This document shows, in pieces, positions 47,524-59,129 of a DNA stretch of 64,000 nucleotides. The stretch is taken from assembly GCF_035222375.1 (NCBI RefSeq), contig NC_085887.1, positions 3,075,501-3,139,500 of the forward strand, read 5' to 3'. How positions within the stretch are numbered: the stretch's first letter is position 1; every line of letters starts with the position of its first letter. A program made the translations under genes and the position numbers. A model generated the notes under the pieces. That model worked only from the letters and a program-made list of their open reading frames with translations. It did not search any database and was not told the DNA's origin. Source of the DNA: Podospora pseudocomata. Its lineage: Eukaryota > Ascomycota > Sordariomycetes > Sordariales > Podosporaceae.

Positions 47524-48669
47524 ATGGGGTCAACAAAATTTGGCAACTTCGAGGTGAGCGCGCACCTACCGGCATCGCATGCAGGGTTTTGCGTAGGGAC
47601 GAAACTAACCACAAACTTGGGATCAGGACTTTTGTCGTGACACAACTCTTCCAGTCTGCAATGTAAGCCATCCCAACAGTCGATCACTACAGTGCCAATT
47701 GGTCCCCTCAGATGCTGACCAGACACAGGTTCTCTCAAAAACCCATAATCAGGATGGAGATTGGGGCGGATGCAAGTTGAGAGGCATTACGCTGCCAGGC
47801 GAGGATAGATACCTCGGTAACTTGGGTATGATGTCCCAAGGGTCTCGCGTCTTTATTTACAGATGGAATTCCTGACATTTTTTTTAGGATCGATTCTGCT
47901 TGCGGGAATTGCTATTCTTGTCACCATCTCTCTTATTCTTAAGTCGGAAAGAAAAAGGGCAGCTGTCGGACGAAGGTCAGTGCATTATCGTGCGCACGTC
48001 AAACCTTTGGACAGGAGCTAACGGAACTGCAGGGAAATGCAAGTGTTTTTGGTCGGTTATCTGCTTGTGTCTATTGCGGAGATTTTCTCGATAGGAGAAT
48101 TCCCCTTGAACGACCAAGTACGAGTGGTTTTCAGCGCTATCCACATTGGTGCTATCGCGGCGACAACATGGCTGCTTTTCATCAACGGCATTGTGGGTTA
48201 CCAGCTGATGGACGACGGCACGATTCTCTCCCTCGCACTCACCATCGGCTCGGCACTTGCATGGCTCATTGGTGTTGGATACATCGCCCTCGACACCGGT
48301 TACCAGTGGACTACCCAATGGCAGGGCAGCCTTGAGCCTCCCAACCGCAGCATTGCGCTCTACGTCACCTACCTCCTCCTGCCCCTGGTTTGGGTTGTCT
48401 TTTTTGTCGTCCTGGAGCTCGTCCTCGTCATCAAGGTGCTCGGCGAGACGAGGCCGTTGCTGTTCCTGGGCGCGGCAGCTCTCAGCTTCGCCGTGGGTCA
48501 AATCTTCAACTTTGTTGTCAGTCCCTACATTTGCAACGGCACGTCAGGCGCCATCGATGGTTCTCTGTTTCAGACATTATTCACCTTTGTTGCGGTTACG
48601 GTGGTGTGGTTCTTTTGGTCTAGCATCACGGAGGACGACTGGCCTATTCAGCCGACGCAATACCCATAA
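47524..48669 (+). CDS. Chs7-family (chitin synthase export chaperone-like) membrane protein
   Basis: Five exons, 47524-47553, 47627-47662, 47729-47825, 47888-47975 and 48033-48669, encode 295 aa. The start MGSTKFGNFE then DFCRDTTLPVCN mirrors the FGdF...C..LPlC start of Chs7. A Gly/Cys segment (WGGCKLRGITLPGEDRYLGN) leads to the first of about seven membrane helices (SILLAGIAILVTISLIL). The conserved ERKRAAVGRREMQ loop is restored only by splicing exons 4 and 5. The end, SSITEDDWP, is also typical. Chs7 helps class IV chitin synthase leave the ER; this protein looks like the paralogous, shorter-tailed branch, so the client is inferred. The first two exons are 30 and 36 nt and easy to miss. 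Confidence 0.85.
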
Positions 48670-49665
48670 AGTAATGTTTTTTTTGGGGGGGGCATTCATA
48701 CAAACGAAACACCAAAACCAAAACGAAATCGAGTAACGATTTGAGATACCCGCGCAGTTTTATCAATGACAGCAGCAAGCAAGCACACACACTTTTATGG
48801 GAGCAACGGAGTTTTACAGCGGTTTTTTTTTTTCCCTTTTTTTTGACGCTCTTTTGTCATTCATACCTTAGGGATTGGCGGTTATTGATATTTTGGGGAC
48901 GAAGGTGAGGATGGAAGCGATACACAGCGAGCGAGCCGAGACGAGTGGAAGGAAGGAAAAGTGGAAGAGATTATGATACCAAGGGTTTAATATGGATTAA
49001 CTACATACGGAAGTGCGAACCTGCACAAGGGAAACGGACGATCAAAGGGGAGAGTGAGTTGAAATATAACTTTCCACCGAACGATATATCATTATAGCCA
49101 CACAGAAAACGGGGGGTTTGGTTGGAATGGAATGGGAGAAAAAGAAAGAAAGTTAATGTGAATTTGATGTGCGATACAAGTGGGGATGAATGAATATGGT
49201 GGTGGGTTTGTGTTGTTGTTGTTGTTGTTGTAATGATGTTGTTGTGTTGGGTTGGCGAAGCGGAAGCGAGTTGAATTAGAAAAAGATGTACATGTCTGTT
49301 TTTCGTGTGTTTTTGAGTGTTTGGCTGCTTGGTAGATACCCTGTTCGAGCAATCGTGGTTGTCTAGTCAGGAATGGATAGCAATGTAATGCGTACAGAGA
49401 GAGTGTGGTTTATCATATTTTGCGATTATTAATGGCCTTGACTACTATCAACAAACCAACCATTAGACAATTGATAGTTAGTGGTAAAAAGAAGATACCA
49501 GTCCCATAAACTCCAACCCCAAAAGTCCCACACCAGCTCTTCTTTGTGTTGCCTTTCGTTTCCTTCCCCTCCTCATCACCACCACACTATGAAATATCCA
49601 TACTTGTATTTTCCCAACCCCCACCCCTCTCCATCCTACACTCTTTCCCCTTTGTATCCTCCTCA
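48670..49665. other. Convergent intergenic region
   Basis: 3' regions of the Chs7-like and cytochrome b561 genes. T-runs near 48823-48843 and a short GTT repeat near 49210-49231 occur. No gene was recognised. Confidence 0.5.
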
Positions 49666-50508
49666 TCAATACTCCCTCAACCCCAACTTCCCCAGCTGAA
49701 TCCTAGGAAACACGCCCCCCGCAACCAACACAACCCCCAACACCACTCCCACTCTCGACACCCCCAACTGCCCCTTTACATAATCCGTCCACGCCGCGCT
49801 CCCCGTAGTCGCCAGAATCATCAACAAAACCCCATACCCAAGGTACCGATGCCACTTCCAGACCTTCTTTGCCTTTTCCTCCCCTCCCCACACACTGGGC
49901 GTGACATAAATCGTGAACCCAAACAGATACTGCAGTCCCAGCAACGAGACTGTCGCAACCCCCAAATAAGCGTGCACAGAGTGGAAGTGAGGCAGTTTGT
50001 TGGCGTGTTTGTTTGTTTCGATTATTACTGTTCCTGATAGGAAGAGCAAAAAGGATAAAAGGTGAAGCCAGGCGTGGAATTTGGCCGCGCGGGTTTTGGC
50101 TAGGGGGAGAGATTTTGTTGTTGGTTGGAGGAGGAGGATTGCTTCTGTTGCGACGAGGAGGCCGGTGAGTTGGAGGATTGGGTGGGGCACTAAGAGAGGT
50201 AAAAGGGGGTGGTGGGTTAGGAGGGGGATAAGGATTGAGAGGAGGAGGAGGAGGAGGCCGGTTTGGGAGAGGATGCCGGTTCCTGTTGAGGGGAGGTTAG
50301 TCAAAGGGGGAAATGGGAGGAGAAAAGGGGGAAACAAACCGAGATAGAGGTTGCGGTACATGGGGGCGTCGGGGCGTTGGATTGCGTCGCCTGGTCGGCC
50401 TAGGAGGGGTTCGTTTTCGTTTGGTTGTTGATGGGTGTCAGGTTCTTCCTGGTGAGTGTGTATCTCGTCCGGCAAGCGCGGGAGGGAAGGGGTGGTTGTG
50501 GAGGTCAT
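49666..50508 (-). CDS. Cytochrome b561-domain membrane protein
   Basis: Two exons on the minus strand, 50340-50508 and 49666-50282, encode 261 aa. After an acidic, polar N-terminus of ~50 residues come about six hydrophobic helices. His residues sit in the positions expected to bind heme across the membrane: KFHAWLHLL, HFHSVHAYLG and WKWHRYLGY. The family moves electrons across membranes, often from ascorbate or another donor to ferric iron. The 57-nt intron (50283-50339, GTTTGT to CAACAG, with CTAAC) has no in-frame stop, so the unspliced frame runs through it and would add a Pro/Leu-rich stretch; the spliced form is preferred. No DOMON domain is present. Confidence 0.85.
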   Translation of the reverse strand: MTSTTTPSLPRLPDEIHTHQEEPDTHQQPNENEPLLGRPGDAIQRPDAPMYRNLYLGLFPPFLLPFPPLTNLPSTGTGILSQTGLLLLLLSILIPLLTHHPLLPLLVPHPILQLTGLLVATEAILLLQPTTKSLPLAKTRAAKFHAWLHLLSFLLFLSGTVIIETNKHANKLPHFHSVHAYLGVATVSLLGLQYLFGFTIYVTPSVWGGEEKAKKVWKWHRYLGYGVLLMILATTGSAAWTDYVKGQLGVSRVGVVLGVVLVAGGVFPRIQLGKLGLREY

Positions 50509-51614
50509 CTTGAATGAAGGGGGCTCTTATAAGAGCCGTGGAGGGTGTGGGTTGGTGATGGATGATGATATGGCTGGGTTTAGTCTCGAGCCAGCACGAA
50601 CCCAAACGAAAATGGCTGCGAGTAGCTCGAGTGGGAAGTCTGGTTGCTGATATAGACGGTCTCAGACACAAGTCGGCGGGGAAAAGGCGTGAAGTTGACA
50701 GACGCCACGGACGACACAACCCAGCTGAAGGAGCTGGAAAGGAAAGGGCAAGGGCAAAGTGACGCGGACAAGATCGTCGGCTTGTGTCACCCTTTATGCC
50801 GCTTCTCCCCCCCCAAAGCTATCGAATCATTACCAATCCGGTCACAAGTTGACGGAAGAAAACATGCATGCATCATGCCAGTTAGTGAAACTAAATCGGG
50901 AAGCCACTAGTTTCAAGCCTCTGCCGTCTCTATTGAACTGTAAGCTCCAGGAGATATTCCACAGCTAAGATGGAGTCTTGTCGTCAAGTTAAACTTTCCC
51001 CAGAGAGATCACCTCACTTGCTTCTGATGGCGCGGTCCAGATCGGTGATGACGGCACCGAGGCGGCCGAGCTGAGAGACAAGCTGGCTGACCAATCACTT
51101 CACACCGATTTTCATGGCCCCAGTTATGCGGGGTCGCTCCCGTTCGGACCGGTATCTTATCAATTTGTGCCGCCGTGTGCCGATGTGCCCCGCGCCTTCG
51201 TTTCTCGAACCTGCATCCGAGAGGACGGCCGGCCGATTGTGCATGTTTTCTGTTAGTCACCTCCGGTTGCTTGGGGTGTCGGAGAAGGTGTCTAGGACTC
51301 TAGAAGGACCCATCGGCTCGCCTCCATCTCCACTTTCAAAGGCAGGCCTGCCGTCGGAGCTGGCCGACTTCCACTCGTTCTTCTGTGCGGGCCACTGGGT
51401 TGGGGAGGAGGCGGATAGGAGATTGACGTTGGATTTAAACGAAACCGTTTCCCCGGCTCTTGTGTCATATGCTTTGATAACGATTGTTGATACGGCCGGC
51501 ATCGGTTGGAACTGATAGGCTTATAAGTGTGCCCTCTGTGCCGCCTTGAAACGACATATCATCTATTTGGCCTTCTTACCTTCAATTGCACTTTGAACCT
51601 CACAGTTGCCCACC
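50509..51614. other. Divergent promoter region
   Basis: Between the cytochrome b561 gene and the allantoicase gene. No gene was recognised; the 133-aa frame at 51114-51515 has no domain. Confidence 0.5.
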
Positions 51615-52732
51615 ATGGCTGATGACTACGGATATGCTACCGAGGCCGTCCCGGCCACTTCGGTCTCTGCCGAATACATCGACAAGACCTTCAAGTCAAC
51701 CGCCATTGGTAGGTGCAATTCTGTCTCACGGCAGGATGCCGTGCTAACCATCTTGCAGATTTGGTCTCAGCCACTCTTGGAGGTGAAGTTCTTGGCTTCT
51801 CAGACCAATGGTTTGCTGATGCTGCCAACTTGATCAACCCACTTCCCCCAGTTAGAAAACCGGGGAAGATGGTTTACTCCGGTGCCTGGTATGACGGCTG
51901 GGAGACCAGAAGACACAACACTGAGCCCTTCGATTGGGTGGTGATCCGCCTGGGAGTTAGCTCTGGTACTGTCGAGGGCATTGAAGTCGACACTGCCTAC
52001 TTCAACGGCAACCACGCCCCTGCCATCTCAGTCGAGGGCTGCTTCAGCCAAAACAACGAGGAGGTCCTCTCCTGGAAGGGAGGCCGTGGTGGTTGGGAGA
52101 CTATTCTCGGGCTTCAGGAGTGCGGCCCCAGCCAGAGATTTGGGTGGAAGTTGGAGAATCCCACCAACAAGCAATACACACACGTCCGTTTGAACATGTA
52201 CCCGGACGGTGGTATCGCCAGATTCCGCCTCTTTGGTCATGCCGTTCCCGTCTTTCCAGAGGATACTAATGCCATCATCGACTTGGCTGCCGCCCAAAAC
52301 GGAGGTGTTGCTGTCTCGTGCAGTGATGAGCACTTTGGAACCAAGGACAACCTGATCCTGCCTGGCAGAGGCAAAGATATGGGAGACGGCTGGGAGACAG
52401 CTCGGTCTCGTGGTAAGGGTCATATTGATTGGACCATTATCAAACTTGGAGCGCCGGCTTACATCCAGAATTTCCTTGTTGACACGGCTCACTTCCGAGG
52501 AAACTACCCTCAAAGGGTTGAGCTTGAAGCTATTGAGTGGAAGGGAGATGGTGAACTCGGGCCCGATGCTGAGGGTTGGGTGAAGGTAGCAGAGCCGATC
52601 AAGACTGGCCCAGATGCTGAACACCCAGCAGACAGCTTGGTCAAGGACAAGGTGTTTACCCACGTCAAGCTCATCATTGTGCCTGACGGAGGCGTGAAGC
52701 GTGTCAGAGTGTTTGCGAAGCGTGCCGTTTGA
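51615..52732 (+). CDS. alc-1: Allantoicase
   Basis: Two exons, 51615-51708 and 51759-52732, encode 355 aa. The enzyme hydrolyses allantoate to ureidoglycolate and urea in purine breakdown, releasing nitrogen. Two tandem allantoicase repeats are visible: one around GWETRRHN...DWVVIRLG...VDTAYFNGN and a second around GWETARSR...DWTIIKLG...VDTAHFRGN. The splice (ATT G|AT TTG) restores the conserved DLVSATLGGEVLGFSDQWFA start of repeat one. The length fits fungal family members. In Neurospora this gene is under nitrogen control; I did not find a clear cluster of GATA sites by eye. Confidence 0.95.
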
Positions 52733-53279
52733 GCCGTCGAGGTGAAACTGACTGGGAGCGGCGTGGCGGTTGAACGTTGAACAAACTGAAGGGATAGATA
52801 GAAAAAGGAGGACAGATAGCCGGATCGAACCGATTGATGTCACCAAACGAGACCATATTAAGCCATGTGACCCAAGATCAATAGCGACAAGAGTTGGATA
52901 TTGGTTCAAAGAGATCATCAAACAAGGAGATTGAGATTAATGGTCTTCGTCTCTCTTATCCAACGCACGGGCCATCGAGGTGGGGAAAGCTGCGACTCGC
53001 TGTTGAATGATGCGGCCAAGGGCCAAAGCCCAGACGTGTTAAACATGCCTAACGCCTCAAGGGGGAGCGCAACTGTCGGGTCAAACGCCGTTTTCTAGCT
53101 TTCATCTCTCGATTTTTCCAAAACGTTGCCCACTGGACTGGACACAGAGTTTTTGGCGCACCGCCAAACCCGAATGCGCATGCCGATTGCCCACGGTTAA
53201 CCCCTTTGCCTCGCCCATGAGCAACCGCCCCGGACACGCAACACGCACGCATGCCAGCTCAACCGTAGCACCCTGAGCC
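52733..53279. other. Intergenic region
   Basis: 3' region of allantoicase and promoter of the ankyrin/DIL gene. No gene was recognised. Confidence 0.5.
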
Positions 53280-55964
53280 ATGGATCTCGGGGATTCAGAC
53301 GGCGGCTTCGATGCCGGCTTTGGTGGCCCGGAAAAGAAGCGCCCACTGCCCGCCGACCTGCCACGGTCACTAGACGACCGGAGACATGCTCCCGCCGAGT
53401 TGCTGGTGCCCGAGACGGAGATGTACGACGGATGGCAGGGTTGGTGTCCCTTCAACCTTCCCCTTTTTGCTCTCCCACGTCATACCGTGTGCTAACTCAC
53501 GAGTCTTTTTGCTTTTCAGGACAATCGCAATTCCTGACCACGCCCATCACCGCGAAGCCGTTATCGTTTGGCAACCTGACGCTGGATGACCCCAACTACG
53601 AGGAGGAGTTGACAAAGGGCGGCCCGGACAGCGAGAAACGGCTTATGGAAATGCTTGCCGCCCAGGCCGCACACACAACGAGCGCCGTGTTCGAGGACGA
53701 GGATGTCGTCGCTGCCGATCCGAAGCGGTCCGAGGAGGAGAAGAAGGATGTATTGCAGAGGACGTTCATCATGGCCGCCAGCAATGGCAACCTGGAATCT
53801 GTAAACAAGATATTGAACGGAAAGGCCAGGGAATACATTGACGTGAATGCGCCAGACGACGAGGGGACGCCGGCCCTCATATACGCGAGCTGCTTTGTTA
53901 GTGCTATTGGCCATGCGCTCTCCCGGAAATTGCCCATGCTAATTGTTTTGGTGGTAGGGACACGAGTCGGTGGTACAGGCGTTGATTGACGCGGGAGCCG
54001 ATGTCGACAAGCAGGATCGCAATCAATGGAGTGCTCTTATGTGGGCCATGACAAACAGACACAAGGGAATCGCGACGATACTTTTGGACAATGGGGCGTC
54101 GCCAGATAAGAAGACCTCGACAGGGAGGACGGCGTTCGATTTCGCTGGCCAGGATAGCGACATGAACTTTTACCTCAACGACAGTGGCGGGTATGGCATC
54201 GGAACGGTCGGGCTAGACGATGACTTTTATAAACCTGGATTTTCCCAGGACAAGTTCGAGGAAGAGTTGGCCGAAAACGAAATGCGCCGACGCATGATGA
54301 TGGACAGTGCTAGGGATCTGGAGGTGGACCTTGGCAACATGGGCATCGATGACCAGCCTGAGGTTTGTAGCCCCTATTTACCCCCTTTTCTTTTTCTGAG
54401 CTGATGCTAACAATCTCAGACATTTGATGAATTCGATGAAGAAGAACAGCAAGAGTTTGACTGGTCAAGATGCCTTCACGATCAAATGTTTGTTTTCCAG
54501 GAGAGCGATCTCGACACGATCCTAGACATTGTCATCACCAACATGACACCGCAACGATCTCCAACTCAGAAACCAGTACCAGCAAACATGATTTTTCTCG
54601 GGGCCAGATATGCGCATTATCACGCCAGTCCAGAGTTACTGGCGAAGCTACTGGTAACAGCTATGGACAAGATCAACTACGTGGTGGAACAACACCAATG
54701 GGACATGACCATTCTTGCGTTCTGGATGTCCAACGCCACGCTTCTTCTACATTACCTTAAAAAAGACGACGGCCTCGTCGAGGCCACAACCGAGTTCCAA
54801 GCGCAATTGGCCGAGCTGATTAACGAAATTTTTATTCTTATCGTCCGCGACGCCGAGAGACGCCTGGACAAGGTGCTCGAACCGGCGATGCTCGACCACG
54901 AAACGATACCGGGGTTCGAAAACATCACGTTTCAAAACGAATGGAAGCTCTTCAAGAGGAAAAAAGAGGTGCAAGAAGAGCCTCTCGAGAAGCGATTACG
55001 ACCTCCGTCGCCAAAACAGCGAGCGAAGCCCTCGCCACGAAACGTAACTTCCCTGCTGTCGTCCACCCTTTTTGTGCTGGATCTTTATGATGTGCACTCG
55101 GTGATCACGGCGCAGATTTCTTCGCAGCTGATATACTGGCTCGGGGCGGAGCTGTTCAACCGCATCATGTCCAACAGGAAGTACCTGGCGAGGACGAAGG
55201 CGATGCAGATCAGGATGAATATTTCTGTCTTGGAGGATTGGGTGAGGAGCAACAACCGGCAGCCGGAGCATTATGAAAAAGGGGAGATGAAGTCGACGGG
55301 GGAGACGTTGTTGGAGGCGTCAAAGAGGCACCTGGCGCCGGTGATTCAGCTGCTGCAATGGCTGCAATGTTTTTCGAGTCTGGGGCAGGACGACCTGGAG
55401 GCGCTGGTGGGGACGCTGCAGCAGTTGCGGAGTCTGAGTCCGCAGCAGCTGTTGCATTCGGCGGCGCATTATAGGCCGGAGGTTGGGGAGGGGGGACTGC
55501 CGAAGTCGGCGCAGAAGTATTTGGCTGCTGTTCAGAAGGAGCGGGAGGCGAGGAGGAAGGTGGCTGGGGAGGGGTCGTCGCCGGGGAAGAATAAGAATGG
55601 CGGTGGTGAGGTTCCGATGTCACCGGTGGAGGGCGGCGGGGGGATGTTTGATGAGGAGGTGGAGGAGGCGCCGGCGAATTTGCTGCTGGATCCGGCGTTG
55701 ATGCTGCCGTTTGTGCTGCCTAGCGTGACGGATATGTTGGTTAGTTATGGGGCTGGGTTTGGGGGGGTGAATAGGGAGCGGGAGAGGAAGTATTTGCCTA
55801 GTATACCGCCGGAGTTTTTGGAGAGGATTGAGAATGCGACTGGGCAGAGTGGTGGGGGTGGAGGGGGATGGGAGGGGGGAGGGATAGGGGGATGGATAGG
55901 GGGCAGAGGTTGTATGGGGGGAGGGATTGGGAGGATGAGGAGTAGAGTGGGGTTAGGGTGTTAG
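53280..55964 (+). CDS. Ankyrin-repeat and DIL (dilute) domain protein
   Basis: Four exons, 53280-53439, 53520-53896, 53958-54362 and 54420-55964, encode 828 aa. After an acidic N-terminus, ankyrin repeats cover about residues 140-240 (TFIMAASNGNLESVNKIL, then GHESVVQALIDAGADVDKQD rebuilt by a splice, then IATILLDNGASPDKK). A globular region leads into the DIL domain (about 430-700), including SLLSSTLFVLDLYDV and LEDWVRSNNRQPE. DIL domains form the cargo-binding tail of class V myosins; fungal proteins with ankyrin plus DIL lack the motor and may act as adaptors. The last ~40 residues are a Gly-rich run in G-rich DNA and may not be genuine coding sequence. Confidence 0.85.
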
Positions 55965-58900
55965 GGGATATTCTATAAGATTCAAATGATAGATGGGTTC
56001 TCTTTGCTGCATGGGTGTTTGTGTATAAGGGAAGCTACCAGAACAAAGAAGCATCGATGGGGGGTGGGGGGGGTTGGTTGCGATGGTTTCAGGAGAGAAT
56101 ATTTCCAGCATTATTGTCCATTTACTGTTGGACTTGGATGCAAGACTCAGGGGCAGGAATGCAGACTGGGCTGGGAAGCGTTGATTGATTGCTATCCTTG
56201 GACATAATGCAGTCATTCTGCTGTAATTTACACATTCTGTCTCGGTGGTTGATTGCTTTTTTTTCTTGGGAGTGTTGGTACTCTGCAAGCTGCAAGGGAC
56301 GGGACCAAAACCTACCTACGGCTGCTTGGTTGGGCAATTGGGCTTGTCTTGCCTAGGTGCTTTTCTTTTCTTCTTTTCGGCATTGAACGACACCTCTATG
56401 GTCAGCGGCGTTCGCCCCCCCTCTCTCCGACTCTCTGTCTCTGGTTCTTCTTTTCTGCAGGTACAGCTCCTCCATCATTGGACGGGTACTACTCTGCGAG
56501 GTAGTATAGAAATTTGACACATCATCATCATCATCACCGACCTCGGCACTCTTCTGTTTTTCACCTTGCTGTGAGTTCTTTTCAAGCTGTCTTACCTACG
56601 GACTGTTGTCTGGTGCGTCTCTCCCTCTTCTTCCTCTGGCCACAATTCGGGCTGCCATGCATGCTCTGCTGCTGCTGCTGCAGGTACGGGATCCTCATCA
56701 CGCTCTCATATTGCTAGGCTGAGCTGGCTTTTTAGTCTCGGCAGTCAGAAGTTATTTCTTTTCTTCTCTGTGACAGTCTATCTTATTCTCCTTGGCAATG
56801 CTGCGTTCTTCTTTCCAGGTTTTTTCTGGTAGGTGCTCATGCATCCTGCAAGGGACGAGGAGAGCTATCAGGGGAGTACACGATTATTTGATTGGATTGA
56901 AGTGTGTGTTTGTGTGTGTTTGTGTGTGTGTGTGGTCAACGATGCAGGTCGGTCGGTCGGTCGGTTTGTGGCCCTACACTACAGGATGTTGTACACCGTG
57001 TCACTTCTTGCTTCTGGCGGTTATGATGAGAGTAGTGGACAGGGCAGAGAGAACGTGGGTTGCATGGGTTGGTGAACCTGGTTTGGCAACGGGGTGCTTA
57101 AACTTGGACGAACGATAGGTGGTTTTTTATTGCATGGGTACCTAGGGCAGAGAGGGTAGGTGTTGGCAATCGATGATGGGAGAGGCAAACACGGCGAGGC
57201 ATTTTTGGGGTTGGGTCGTTATGCTGCGGTGAAGGGTGACTTTGATGTGTATGCAGGGCGAGTTGTCAGTTCTGAGGTGATTAGGCAAACGAAGGGATTG
57301 GTGATGAGAAAGTGAGAGCAAGGGCCGTATCAAGGTGAGACTTGGACGTAAAACGGCGCTGACCTAGGTCTGTAGCCAAGGTAACCAAGGTGAGAGTGAC
57401 TTGCTTCTATGCATGGTCTAGTCTAGGGTGGCCAAGGGACGTGAATACCCTCAACCCTAGATTTGTAATGAAGCGAGTGATGTATGTTGACCGCGGAGCA
57501 GCCAAGCCGAACCGCTTCAACCGACCAATGGGTTTCCACGGCTTTTCAAATTTTCAAGCTCTCGTCGTCGGGGGAGGGAAAAAATATATGTCGGGGTTGA
57601 ATCTCTTTTTTGGTGAAGCTGGCTAAATTGGTCTTGCCACGTCAAAAAGTGGTGGTGGGAAGCATGGCCGCCCAATCACTTGATTCACCAGTCACCTGAA
57701 CCGGACCGTGGGATTCCGTTGGTGGGTGTCCTCTGAAAAGGACAGGATCATGGTTCTTCGGGTCACCGCTCCGGATTTTGTTCTTTGATTCACTCGATCA
57801 GTGACAAGGAGGAGCGGTCACCAGATGTCACCATCATAGAATCACAGAAACAAAAAGTGGAGGATGAAAACAAGCGGGGAAGGTCAAGGACCCCACCGTT
57901 CGTCGGAGCTGGGGCCGAGAAGCAAGTCATCAACACCAAAATCCGCAGCTGAGATGCGAGTGTTTTCGGGGTTGTTTTCTTCTTGTTTGCCGATGTGGTC
58001 CAAGACTGGCGAGTGAGACAGATCTCAGGATCGAGCTGAATGATGAGAAGAAAATCAAGAGAGAGAAAAAGAGACGACAATGTCTTGGCATGAGAGCGGT
58101 GGGGGTTGCCCAAGTGGGACAGTGCAGGTATCCCGAAGTGGTGTAAGTGATAAGGACACAGGACGGTCAGCGAGATGTCCCATCGCAAACGGAGGGAGGA
58201 ATGAGCAAAGTTGATACATTGTGTTGAACCCAAGACTCTTCCACTCGGGTTGATATGGTCAGACTGAAAATATTCCCAAAACCAGCCAGACAAGGTGCAG
58301 ACTGTCTCGGAGGTGTGCTAACAGAAACAGAAACAGACGGCGGGATTAAGCAAGCCGCGAACCGTAATAGGCAGCATGCAGGGCTGTCAATGCTGCTTTA
58401 TTACCTGCAGCCCAGTGGCCGTTTGGCAGGTCTTGTCTTGCGCAAACCTCGGCCGAGAATTTGACTGGTTGACATGTTGAAGCCCGCACTGAGGTGGCAT
58501 CCTCTGGCTGGTCCGTCGATGCTAGCGGCGAGAAGAAGAAAAAAAAGCCTCCAAGAGGTCTGGTCTGGTTGGGTGCCATATTGGGCTCCACGATGATGCA
58601 GATGCAAGTCCCGGATCTGGGTGACCCCAAGTTCCCAAGAAGAAAACAAGTGGGAAGGGACCCTTCACATAACTGGGTCATCTCCCGCTCGCTCACCCTC
58701 CAAGCCACGGCAAAAAATAAAAAAAAGGGCTATATTTCTGCGACTCTTGTTTCACTGCCCAGGACCTTCCTCGGCCGCAAGTGATACACACGAACAGACC
58801 TTGTGGTTCTCCGCTCTTTCGGACGCAAGCCTGGAGCAGATACCCGGAACGCCGTGACGCCCACTCACTCGGCGCTTGTTTAGATCTCAAGCGTTTGCCC

Positions 58901-59129
58901 TCATAGATGCTTTAAGCCGTTCCCAACTTTCCCACCGTTCATGGCTGTTCGGGGAACCTGTTTCTTCTTGCCCGAACGACTCCTGTCTTCTTTCACGAGC
59001 TTTGCCAGCCCAGCCGACACCTTGAGAGTCAACACCGTTGGTACTACCATATAATACCTACTGCCAGTCTTGGACATTGGAACAACAAGCAAGCTGTGCC
59101 GTAGTCGCTGCAACCTTGACAACGGCAGA
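55965..59129. other. Long intergenic region with simple repeats, no gene recognised
   Basis: About 3.2 kb. From 56240 to 56820 the plus strand is unusually pyrimidine-rich with several TTTCTGCAGGTA-like junctions; a TG-rich tract lies at about 56901-56935 and a GGTC repeat near 56947-56963. Frames are short and lack domains. The last few hundred bases should contain the promoter of the TBC gene. A spliced non-coding transcript or very divergent small gene is possible. Confidence 0.45.
56901..56935. repeat. TG dinucleotide-rich tract
   Basis: Mostly TG repeats interrupted by TTTG, on the plus strand of the long intergenic region, followed about 10 nt later by four copies of GGTC. Confidence 0.8.

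Noticed and set aside
57790-58293. 167-aa minus-strand frame in the long intergenic region
   Set aside because: No domain, no recognisable composition, no splice sites giving a longer product.
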